Shown here piece after piece: positions 16,480 through 24,500 of a stretch of DNA of 27,135 bases. Both the position numbers and the translations under genes were made by a program. Within the stretch, counting starts at the first letter, position 1. Every line of letters starts with the position of its first letter. The stretch comes from SKVR01 sp037441525 (GTDB lineage Bacteria > Bacteroidota > Bacteroidia > Bacteroidales > UBA7960), in contig JBBISA010000053.1 of assembly GCA_037441525.1 (NCBI GenBank), positions 1-27,135 on the forward strand. The letters are read 5' to 3'. Under the pieces are notes generated by a model. That model had not been told where the DNA came from. It was given only the letters and a program-made list of their open reading frames with translations, and searched no databases.

Positions 16480-17724
16480 TTATTCCGGATTTAGTGCCAC
16501 AGGTTTTGCAGATGAAGGTTTATCATGAAAAAAGAAAACAAATGCAATGAAAATTCCGATTGACATGATAGAAGTCACTCCCCATATCTTATCCCACTGA
16601 TATACAATGCCCTGTTCTGATTCAGCAGAATACAGACTTATAACCCAACCACACACAAAGTTGCCAGCCAGTAATCCCAGAGCGAAAGTTATAAAGAAAA
16701 TGAGCCCCTGCGCCTGCGATTTAAGGTGATCAGGGGCAATTTTATTGGTATATATCTGAGCACCTACATGGTAGTAGCCGAATATTATTCCGTGAACAGC
16801 AGCCCCTGTTAACACGAAAATCAACGAGGCATTGTTGCCGGCAAGGTATAACGATACATATCTCACCACCAGTGCAACTATACCCACCATCATGGTATTA
16901 CGAAGCCCTATCTTTTTTATTGACCAGGGCACCGACAGCAGAATAAACAGTTCAAGAACCTGTCCGGTGCTCATGGTAACAGTAATTAGTTTATATCCGC
17001 TGTTGGCAAGGTATTCAGAAAAATAGGACCAGTACATGGAAAAGGGTATCATGGCCAGAAAGAAAATGACAATGAAAATTGCATAATTCTTTTCGCGTAG
17101 CATAATAATACTTCTGAACCCCATAATGTCGAGCCAGGAAGCTTTTTCACGCTTACCGGAAGGCGGTGTGTCGGGCAAAGTCAGATTCATGAGTGCAGCA
17201 ATAATACTTAATGCGGCACCATAGAAGAAAGGCAGATTTGTACCATCAAATTCCTGGTTCAACCAATGCACATTAATAAAACTGAACACTCCGGCAAGTA
17301 TCCATCCTAAAGTTCCAAAAACCCGTACTCTCGGAAAAAGTTCGGGCGAGCAATGTTTCATGGCAATGGTGCTTGTGAGCGCCCAGGTGGGCATATAAAA
17401 CATCATGGCAACCACAAGTATTATAAACAACACGATAGCATTATTCGACAACCCCGCCAGCAGCAGCATAACTCCAACCACTAAATTTGAAACTGCCAAC
17501 ACATATTGCCCCCGAAAATAGCGGTCGGCAAGCATACCCACCATTGGCGAAACAACAGAACCAAAGGCCATAGAGCTTAATATCAGAGCAGTTAGAGTTC
17601 GAGACAAATCCATATTGGCCAGATATGCTGCCATAGGAATCCACCACACTGAGAACATTATATACTGAAAAAACAACATGGCTCCACATTGCCATATAAC
17701 GGAACCTATCCCCTTGTCCTTCAT
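16480..17724 (-). CDS. MFS transporter, nucleoside:H+ symporter-like
   Basis: 414 residues from the ATG at 17724. An in-frame start 60 bp upstream is rejected because the added segment contains the likely -7 element. There are about 12 membrane segments. The N terminus 'WQCGAMLFFQYIMFSVWWIP' and the first loop 'SPMVGMLADRYFRGQ' fit the nucleoside:H+ symporter family of the major facilitator superfamily, common in Bacteroidota. The substrate is probably a nucleoside, but related MFS members carry sugars, so this is not certain. The gene is monocistronic, convergent with the T9SS gene (7 bp) and divergent from osmC-like. Confidence 0.78.
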   Translation of the reverse strand: MKDKGIGSVIWQCGAMLFFQYIMFSVWWIPMAAYLANMDLSRTLTALILSSMAFGSVVSPMVGMLADRYFRGQYVLAVSNLVVGVMLLLAGLSNNAIVLFIILVVAMMFYMPTWALTSTIAMKHCSPELFPRVRVFGTLGWILAGVFSFINVHWLNQEFDGTNLPFFYGAALSIIAALMNLTLPDTPPSGKREKASWLDIMGFRSIIMLREKNYAIFIVIFFLAMIPFSMYWSYFSEYLANSGYKLITVTMSTGQVLELFILLSVPWSIKKIGLRNTMMVGIVALVVRYVSLYLAGNNASLIFVLTGAAVHGIIFGYYHVGAQIYTNKIAPDHLKSQAQGLIFFITFALGLLAGNFVCGWVISLYSAESEQGIVYQWDKIWGVTSIMSIGIFIAFVFFFHDKPSSAKPVALNPE

Positions 17725-17763
17725 GTTTTCAGCATTAGGCGTTAACAATATTTTTGTTATACC

Positions 17764-17771
17764 CAAATGTA
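17764..17771 (-). promoter_or_regulatory. Possible -7 element of the MFS gene
   Basis: TACATTTG on the minus strand matches TAnnTTTG and gives a leader of about 33 nt to the ATG at 17724. No TTTG at the right distance upstream is seen, so the call is tentative. It argues against the upstream in-frame start at 17784. Confidence 0.4.
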
Positions 17772-17809
17772 GAAAAAAATACAAATCTTAATATGATGGT
17801 GCCTATTAT

Positions 17810-17817
17810 TATCTTTG
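17810..17817 (+). promoter_or_regulatory. Possible -7 element of the OsmC-family gene
   Basis: TATCTTTG matches TAnnTTTG 15 bp before the ATG at 17833, which would leave a leader of about 9 nt. The in-frame TTG at 17815 lies within this box, which favours the ATG as the start. No -33 TTTG is evident. Confidence 0.4.
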
Positions 17818-17832
17818 CCAAAATTTGTGCTT

Positions 17833-18249
17833 ATGGAAACAGTTAGAACCACCTATAAAGGCGACCTGCGAACCGAAGCTGTTCATGTTCGCTCAGGCCA
17901 GACTATCATAACCGACGCCCCTGTTGATAATAACGGCAAAGGAGATGCTTTTTCGCCCACCGACCTTGTGGCCGCAGCTCTTTGCAGTTGCATGATCACT
18001 ATAATGGACATGAGTGCCACAACCCATGGCTTTAAGCTTGGGCAAACCACCGCCCGCACCACCAAGGTAATGGCATCGAACCCCCGCCGCATTTCAGAGA
18101 TCATTATTGAGTTTGATATGGGTACAACTCTGTATTCAGCAAAAGAGCGCAAAATACTTGAAGTAGCTGCCCATACCTGCCCGGTTGCCAAGAGTATCAA
18201 TCCCGACATAAAGGTGGATGTAACATTTCATTATTTCGACAATCCATGA
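17833..18249 (+). CDS. OsmC family peroxidase-like protein
   Basis: 138 residues from the ATG at 17833; the in-frame TTG at 17815 lies inside a likely -7 box and is not used here. The OsmC core has 'FSPTDLVAAALCSCM' with Cys53 and 'HTCPVAKS' with Cys116, the two redox cysteines by which the family reduces organic hydroperoxides. It is cytoplasmic. Whether this is a true peroxidase or a non-peroxidase OsmC relative cannot be settled from sequence. Its stop overlaps the start of the hotdog thioesterase (ATGA, 4 bp), so the two are translationally coupled and probably answer the same stress or metabolite. Confidence 0.88.
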   Translation: METVRTTYKGDLRTEAVHVRSGQTIITDAPVDNNGKGDAFSPTDLVAAALCSCMITIMDMSATTHGFKLGQTTARTTKVMASNPRRISEIIIEFDMGTTLYSAKERKILEVAAHTCPVAKSINPDIKVDVTFHYFDNP

Positions 18250-18614
18250 AGCCAGAGCTGAAAACCGGGTTGGAAGGTCGTGCAGATTTGGTTGTAGCAA
18301 ACAAGGATACTGCCATTGCCTATGGTTCAGGTTCGGTTAGTGTATTTGCCACCCCCGCCATGGTAGCCCTGATGGAAAAGACTGCCAACGATTCTGTTGA
18401 GCCTTTCCTGAATGAGGGAATGGTTACTGTGGGTTCCGAAATATCTGTTAAGCACATTAAAGCTACCCGGTTGGGAAAAAAGGTATGGGCAAGGTCAGTT
18501 CTCGATGTCATAGATGGGAAGAAGCTGGTTTTTTCGGTGGAAGCCAGCGATGAAGATGGTAAAATTGGCTTTGGTAGCCATACCCGGTATATTGCAAATA
18601 GGGAAAAGTTTTAG
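18246..18614 (+). CDS. Hotdog-fold thioesterase, FlK-like
   Basis: 122 residues. The sequence fits the FlK-like (fluoroacetyl-CoA thioesterase-like) group of hotdog proteins: 'VFATPAMVALMEKTAND', then 'VGSEISVKHIKAT', and 'GFGSHTRYI' near the end. Thr36, Glu44 and His70 are spaced 8 and 26 apart, the same as Thr42, Glu50 and His76 of the characterised fluoroacetyl-CoA thioesterase FlK. This makes hydrolysis of a small acyl-CoA or similar thioester likely, but not fluoroacetyl-CoA in particular. The gene overlaps the OsmC stop by 4 bp. It is convergent with the SMP-30 gene (58 bp between) and shows no clear terminator. Confidence 0.82.
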   Translation: MKPELKTGLEGRADLVVANKDTAIAYGSGSVSVFATPAMVALMEKTANDSVEPFLNEGMVTVGSEISVKHIKATRLGKKVWARSVLDVIDGKKLVFSVEASDEDGKIGFGSHTRYIANREKF

Positions 18615-18672
18615 AAAGAGTTTAAGAATTCCTTGGCGAGGCTGATAAGCAACAAGGCAGCACCTGTATGGT

Positions 18673-19620
18673 CTAATCAATCCCTTTTACATTCATTTTA
18701 AGACCAAATACAGCGTCCATAGCTGTGATGAACAGGATATCCTTGTCCGGGCCAGCAAAGCAAACGTTGGCAGTCCAGCCTTTATCAACGGGTATATGGG
18801 CAATTTGCTCCCCTTTGTTGTTAAAAACCGTTACCCCACGCCCTGTAAGGTAGATATTGCCCTGATTGTCTAAGGTCATTCCGTCAGAACCCAGTTCTGC
18901 AAATAGTTTTTTGTTGGTTAATGTTCCATCAGGCTCAATATCATAAACATAGGTTTTATTATCGCCAATATCAGCCACATAAAGCTTTTTGCCGTCGGGG
19001 GTACCAATGATCCCATTGGGCTTAACCAGACTCTGATCTACGGGAAATAATTTTTTCTGGTCGGCACTAAAAAAATAAACATATTCACCCGTTTGTTTCA
19101 TCTCGGGGTCTCTTTGCCAGTAGGGCCTTTTGTAAAGGGGGTCGGTAAAATAAATGCCCCCGTCGGGCCTTATCCAAAGGTCGTTGGGCCCGTTGAGCAG
19201 ATTTCCGTTGTAGTTTTCAATAAGTATTGTAACATCGCCATCCATTGAAACTTTCCAGAGCTGGTTATCCATATCGGCGCAAGTGAAAAGGTTTCCGGCC
19301 TTATCGAAATACATCCCGTTCGAACGTCCTGCCTGATCCATAAAAACGCTTAAGGCACCGGTTGCTGCATCCCATTTTATAATTCTGTTATTGGGTTGAT
19401 CGGTAAAGAACACGTTGCCGTGGCGGTCTCTGGCCGGACCTTCAGTAAATCTGAATCCATCGCCTATAAGTTGAAGCTGCGCTCCCGGTTTAATGATTAC
19501 ACCTTTATCTGTTACCTGCGCATTGCATGAGGTTAAAAAATACCCTATCAGAAGGCCTGTAAGGCATATTATTAACATGTTGTTTGAAATTGTGGCAGCG
19601 ATGATAAGGAGCTTTTTCAT
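18673..19620 (-). CDS. SMP-30/gluconolactonase-like lipoprotein
   Basis: 315 residues, ATG at 19620. A signal peptide ends in a lipobox 'YFLTSC' (Cys32), so it is an envelope lipoprotein. The mature part is the six-bladed SMP-30/gluconolactonase/LRE propeller: 'FTEGPARDRHGNVFFTDQ', 'NGMYFDKAGNLFTCAD', 'NGPNDLWIRPDGGIYFTDP', 'KPNGIIGTPDGKKLYVAD'. The Glu of 'EGP', the Asn of 'GPNDL' and the Asn of 'KPNGI' agree with the metal-binding residues of the family, which hydrolyse lactones. The substrate is unknown. The gene is monocistronic. A likely -7 element (19666-19673) lies upstream. Confidence 0.87.
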   Translation of the reverse strand: MKKLLIIAATISNNMLIICLTGLLIGYFLTSCNAQVTDKGVIIKPGAQLQLIGDGFRFTEGPARDRHGNVFFTDQPNNRIIKWDAATGALSVFMDQAGRSNGMYFDKAGNLFTCADMDNQLWKVSMDGDVTILIENYNGNLLNGPNDLWIRPDGGIYFTDPLYKRPYWQRDPEMKQTGEYVYFFSADQKKLFPVDQSLVKPNGIIGTPDGKKLYVADIGDNKTYVYDIEPDGTLTNKKLFAELGSDGMTLDNQGNIYLTGRGVTVFNNKGEQIAHIPVDKGWTANVCFAGPDKDILFITAMDAVFGLKMNVKGID

Positions 19621-19665
19621 AGGATTTGGGTTTTAGAAGCAACTTTGATACTCAATATTCATTAA

Positions 19666-19673
19666 CAAATATA
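19666..19673 (-). promoter_or_regulatory. Possible -7 element of the SMP-30-like gene
   Basis: Minus-strand TATATTTG is a perfect TAnnTTTG match and gives a leader of about 40 nt to the ATG at 19620. I see no TTTG at the expected upstream distance. Confidence 0.45.
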
Positions 19674-19859
19674 TGCATTTTGATGGAAAAGCATATTTTG
19701 ACCGGTATCTGAATAAAATTCATGGTAAATTGGTATTAGCCATGATTATTTTTTCTTCAGGGTTTCCCATGGCTTGCTTTAAAAGTCCTGCTCCTGTAAA
19801 ATCGTCCGGATTTTGCCTGGTATAATTTTAATTAGTAAAGTATTTCGCCTTTTCCCAAT

Positions 19860-20180
19860 TCACTCCCCAAACATCAATCCGTAAAATCGTCCGATCTTTT
19901 CTTCCAACTCTGTTATAGATGTCATGCCGGATGAGCGCAAGTACTCCCGACCTTCGAGAAACAACAGAATGCCCGGCACGGTCATCATTTGCAATTGTCC
20001 GGCAAATTCGCGGCTTTCAGCGGCATCAACCCCGATAAATTCGATTTCAGGAAAGCGCACTTTGAGCAATCCCTCAAGTTTTGGCCGGAGTGCTTGGCAT
20101 ACACTGCAGGTGTTGTTGATGAAATAGAGCAAAAAGGCAGGTTTGGTGGCAAGCAGGTTATGGAAAAAATCAGGTGTCAT
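19860..20180 (-). CDS. Thioredoxin-fold protein with CSVC active site
   Basis: 106 residues, no signal peptide. It has the thioredoxin core: an early strand 'AFLLYFINN', then the redox pair in 'TCSVCQAL' (Cys25, Cys28), a long helix, and 'TVPGILLF' with cis-Pro69. The usual WCGPC is replaced by TCSVC, which would change the redox potential; this kind of variant occurs in small thioredoxin-like proteins of Bacteroidota. Its start overlaps the stop of the upstream response regulator by 4 bp (ATGA), so the two are one operon and translationally coupled. A thiol oxidoreductase activity is likely, but the partner is unknown. Confidence 0.85.
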   Translation of the reverse strand: MTPDFFHNLLATKPAFLLYFINNTCSVCQALRPKLEGLLKVRFPEIEFIGVDAAESREFAGQLQMMTVPGILLFLEGREYLRSSGMTSITELEEKIGRFYGLMFGE

Positions 20181-21001
20181 CCTATTTTCATTAAGTAGCT
20201 AACCAGGTTGTTTTCAGATTCAATTTTGAGTTTTTTTCTCAGGCGTGTGCGTGCCACTCTCAAGCTTTCGGGAGTTTGTGATAGTATTGATGATATTTCT
20301 TTTGTGCTTAAGTTGAGTCTTAATAATGAACAGAGTTTAATTTCAGAGGGAGTAAGGTTGGGGTGAATTTGGGCGAGTTTGTTAGGGAATTGGGGATTTA
20401 ATTCCATGAAATGCCGGTTAAATACCATCCAGTCGACTTGATTTTTTTGTGCTTTAACATACGAAATAGCTTCTATAATATCCTGTGCGGCAGATTCTGG
20501 CTGAAGGTTATAGTAATCAGCCGCCGAAGTCAGTTTCTTTAGAAGTTTTTCTCTGAATTCATTGTGCTGAATTAGCTGTGTTGTGATAGATGTCAGTTGG
20601 GCATTCTTTGCTTCCAGCGCTTGTCGGCAAATGGATGAATATCTGATAATTGAGTTTACCTTGAGTGATAAATAGTTTTTATCGAATGGATAAGTGATTA
20701 CATCCAAAGCACCAGCTTTCAGCGACATGTAATGATCATCAAACGAATCATCTTTACTTCTTATCAGTAAAAAGGGAATTATTGATGTTGCCTGGCTTGT
20801 ATGAAGTTTTTTAAGGGCATTAATGACTTCAGCGACAGAAATTCCCCAACCTGCAACGATTAGTTCAGGCTGCTGTTCAAGAGCCAGAGCGAAAGCTTCC
20901 CGGCCATTTCCTGCAAGGTCAAATTTTAATCCCTCAGGGTATAATGATTCCACAAGGATTGTAATGTTGGATGTGGCTGATTCAATTAAAAGTAATTTCA
21001 C
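20177..21001 (-). CDS. LuxR-type response regulator with a degenerate receiver domain
   Basis: 274 residues, with GTG as start codon at 21001. The N-terminal receiver (about 1-118) has the right length and strand/helix pattern, but key residues are missing: the acidic pair near the start is Glu7-Ser8, the phospho-acceptor Asp is Gly51 in 'ELIVAGWGIS', and the Lys before 'PFD' is Tyr104. It therefore probably cannot be phosphorylated in the usual way. A linker helix (about 120-180) follows, and the C-terminal LuxR/GerE-like HTH (about 210-274) includes 'LTPSEIKLCSLLRLNLSTKE' and 'SLRVARTRLRKKL'. Two Cys are present (125 and 224). It is followed by the thioredoxin gene with a 4-bp overlap. A redox or ligand input, in place of phosphorylation, is an inference. 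Confidence 0.83.
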   Translation of the reverse strand: MKLLLIESATSNITILVESLYPEGLKFDLAGNGREAFALALEQQPELIVAGWGISVAEVINALKKLHTSQATSIIPFLLIRSKDDSFDDHYMSLKAGALDVITYPFDKNYLSLKVNSIIRYSSICRQALEAKNAQLTSITTQLIQHNEFREKLLKKLTSAADYYNLQPESAAQDIIEAISYVKAQKNQVDWMVFNRHFMELNPQFPNKLAQIHPNLTPSEIKLCSLLRLNLSTKEISSILSQTPESLRVARTRLRKKLKIESENNLVSYLMKIG

Positions 21002-21023
21002 CAGGGTATAGTTTTTATGTTAA

Positions 21024-21031
21024 CAAAGTTA
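21024..21031 (-). promoter_or_regulatory. Possible -7 element of the regulator/thioredoxin operon
   Basis: Minus-strand TAACTTTG matches TAnnTTTG and lies about 23 bp before the GTG at 21001. No TTTG -33 element is seen at the normal distance, so confidence is low. Confidence 0.4.
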
Positions 21032-21296
21032 AAGAAATCAGCATACTGGCCGTTGATTTTTATTCTCCTGAGACAAGGATTGGCAGGTTTGATAAAAATT
21101 TAACTTCCTTGAAATTTGTTTTTACCCCGTCACTCTGAAACAGATAAAACGCAACGAACAGAAATACAATGCATTGAGTGTATTTTTACTATGGTTATAA
21201 ATAGCATAATGTGCTTTGTATGAGAGACTTAATTGTTTGGTTGTAAGAATCTGATTCCAGTTTTATGGGTAAAAAAGGGTGGTTTGTCCGAAATAG

Positions 21297-21315
21297 TTGT
21301 TAACATTTTGTTAAC
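21297..21315. repeat. Two ttgttaac repeats one helical turn apart
   Basis: ttgttaac occurs at 21297-21304 and again at 21308-21315, an 11-bp step. Each contains the palindrome gttaac. It is about 55-70 bp upstream of a possible -7 element (21370-21377) and could be a binding site for a regulator of the giant gene, but it may also be chance in AT-rich DNA. Confidence 0.35.
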
Positions 21316-21512
21316 GCTTGTGGGTGATTATTTGCGTAAATCTACCGCAATAAACGTTTCGCTTCTGAATAATTTTGCATTTATTAAAGACAAAACAGCC
21401 GAAATCCTTTGCTCAAATCAATGAAATGTCAAACAGAAAAAATCAAGACCATAGCTGTTGATAATTCATGGAGAATAAAAGGCTACAAGAAAAAAAGTAA
21501 AGCACAATAAAT

Positions 21513-24500
21513 ATGGATATTCGAAAACTAAGAAAAAGCGTTATTGCCTTTTTCATAATGGTAATAAGTGTATTTACGTCAAATGCTCAAAGCTTTGTGC
21601 TCAATATGTCGGGGTACAATATGAGTTTTCTGGAGGTGAATCGCACTGTTTTGGTCAATACCGGAAACGAAGGAAAAGATGCCGGTTCAGTGCACCGGTA
21701 TGACAATTTAATTTCGAAGGATGGTGTCACCATTTACGGAATTCTTAGAATTCTTGAAACGAACAATGCATCAATAGGTACTTATTTTGATGATGATCGA
21801 CCCGAAAGTGGTCTGGCCGAACGTTTTCAGCCAACTATTACTACAAATGCCGGCGGTGGTTTTGTATTATATGAACTGGAATTTTTCGAGGTAATTACTG
21901 ATGAAAGAGTCTATGTATCTGATTATTACCTTACTGGATTGGATATCGATGGGTCTACCACTTTGCAGGAAACATACTCAATTGGAGGTTATTCAAGTTA
22001 CCAGGTCGATGCAACCACTGGTCTGGTTATTACTCATGATCCAGTAAAGGCTCTTACCACTTTTATAGGAATTCAGTCAAATTTAACTTCTTTGACCTTC
22101 GAAAATACTGCCGCATTTATTGCCCGCTATAACTTTCCATATACCAAGGTTCAATTTGCATTTGGAAACACGGCGGCTGCGGCCAACCGACAATTTTCAG
22201 CTCAGTTTGGAACTGTGGGTGGCGTCTTTACCAATCCATATACTTCATGGAATCCACAAAAACTCATTGCGATTACAAAATCTGCCAATACCAATCAGTT
22301 TAAAGCTGGAACAACAAGCAAATACACCATTTCATTGAACAATATCGGGGGTGTGGCAAAAAACGTTGTGCTTAATGATATTCTCCCTGCCGGAGTAACC
22401 TATGTACCCAATAGTACCTACGTTTCTATTCCTGCTGTCAATGTAATAGAGACTGTTATTGATCATTTTAACCTTACACCAGTTTCATATTCGGTAAATA
22501 ATGGGTCTGTTCTTTGGGCTTCTAACTGGATAGAATCGGATGATGATAATTCTCCAGCAGCTGGTAATGTTTTAATAACCACCGGACGTCTCAGATTCAA
22601 TCAATTGTCGGGTTCAAAAGGGATTAGAAGGGGTGTTGACCTTAGTTTGGCCCAGAGCGCTACCCTCGAATTTGATTATCAAACCAATGCTATGGGAGCG
22701 GCTATTCTTGACGTACAACTATCAAATGATGGTCTTAGCTTTACATCAGTTGGGGGAGATGTTATCACCGGAACCAAGGCTTCTACTAATTTTTATCTTA
22801 ATATTCCCGGGGCTTTTTTTACTGAAAACACCATAATACGCTTTATTACCAAGAGTACAACTTTATGGCCAGCAGGGTCATGGGCATCCATAGACAATGT
22901 AAAAATCAATCACTATTATTCAGAGCCTTTTAAAGAGCTCTCTAATTCAACCTTCGGCTCACCCCTTGCCAACGGTGTTCCTCCCAGCCTGGTTACTCTG
23001 GCCGATGCCATTACACTTCACCCGGGAGTGAATATGACAGTAACCATAGATGTTGTAACTGATTGCAATGCCAGCGGAACCCTAACCAATACTGCCATCG
23101 CAAGTTGCGATGGAATGTACCAGTCATCGGTGGAAGCATCTCATATTGCCCGGGTTGACCCCACTACCATCGGGGCCGAACGCTGCAGTTCTGGTAGTAT
23201 CACGGTTACAGCGCATGGCGCTTCACCCGAGCAGGATTATAAGTGGTACGATTCCCCTGTTGGTGGAAATCTCCTTCAAGTCGGAGGCAATACATTTACA
23301 GCCAACCTGTCTGCCACCACCACCTATTATGTATCCTTTTATAATACCACTACCCTTTGTGAAAGCGGTAGAACACCTGTAACAGCTATAATTTCAGGAA
23401 GTATTACAGGCACACCTATTGTTTCAAGTCAATCGGGGCAAAATGGAACGATACTGAATACCGGGGGCAGAAATCCATCAACCGCAGTAAATAATAATAC
23501 TGCTGGCAATGTTGCATGGTCTAACGTTACGAATGTATACAACTCCAACAACAATATGGTTTCGGCCACCATGGCTGCCAATCAACTTTCAAATTTTCTT
23601 GATGTTTCTGGATTTACATTTGCCATACCGCCAACCAGCCAGATTAAGGGAATTGAAGTAAGGGTAGAAAGAAGAGCAGGCACTACACCAAGGGTCTATG
23701 ATGAGGTAATTCAACTTCTAAATAATGGTGCTCCCGCAGGGAATAATCTTGCTGCTTCAGCTACAGCCTGGCCAACCACTGCCGGAGGAGCTACTGCCAT
23801 TTATGGTTCATCAAGCAATAACTGGGGAGTAACCTGGACAACTGCTAACATTTCAAATTTGGGAGTGAGAATACAGGCAAGAAGGAATGCAACAACAGGG
23901 AATATCATAACTGAAATTGATAATGTTAATGTTACGGTTTATTATTCAACCATCGGTGATGACCAGAGCAGTGTAAAATTTGTGGTTTCAGGAGTTACCG
24001 GTGCCACATCCTATAGCTGGAAAGTTCCCGCAGGCGCAATTATTACCCATGGGCAAGGAACAGATATGATACTTGTTAATTTTAATAATATTGGATTAAC
24101 TGGCACCCATAACATCTGTGTAACACCGGCTAATGCTTGCGAAACTGCATCTGAGCTATGTCAGAATTTTGTGTTTACTGATAATATTAATCGTGAAATT
24201 TCAGGAAATGTCTATTATGATGCTGATGGTTCAGTTGCTCCCAATAAAGTGGATGGGACTCCTATAAACTCCATTGCAGGAGAGCAGTTGTATGCCATTC
24301 TGGTGGCAGGGGGGGTAACGGTAGTTCCTCAGGCCATTAAATCCGATGGCACATTCAGATTTTCTTATTTGCGCGGAGATGCCAATTATTACAGTGTATG
24401 GATTTCGAAGATTCCCCATGGTAATGGAAGTATTCCCACAGCTACTTTGCCAAACGGAGCCACCTTCAATGGTGAAATTAATAATAATAACAGTAATACT

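Larger units (their letters stand above)
21002..21512. other. Intergenic region upstream of the giant gene
   Basis: About 511 bp. It has the possible regulator promoter at the left, two ttgttaac copies 11 bp apart (21297-21304 and 21308-21315), and TAATTTTG at 21370-21377, which matches a -7 element and would give a leader of about 130 nt before the giant gene. An in-frame stretch of 63 codons at 21233-21424 shows no known motif and no support as a gene. Nothing else is recognised. Confidence 0.5.

Noticed and set aside
17725..17784. Longer N terminus for the MFS permease
   Set aside because: The extension covers the likely -7 box at 17764-17771, and the normal family N terminus begins at the ATG at 17724.
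19796..19893. Repeated gtaaaatcgtccg (19796-19808 and 19881-19893)
   Set aside because: One copy is in intergenic DNA and the other inside the thioredoxin coding end; two copies of 13 bp with no other structure are more likely a small local duplication than a site.
21233..21424. 63-codon reading frame upstream of the giant gene
   Set aside because: No recognisable motif, no promoter or homology signal, and it lies in AT-rich intergenic DNA; reported only as part of the intergenic entry.
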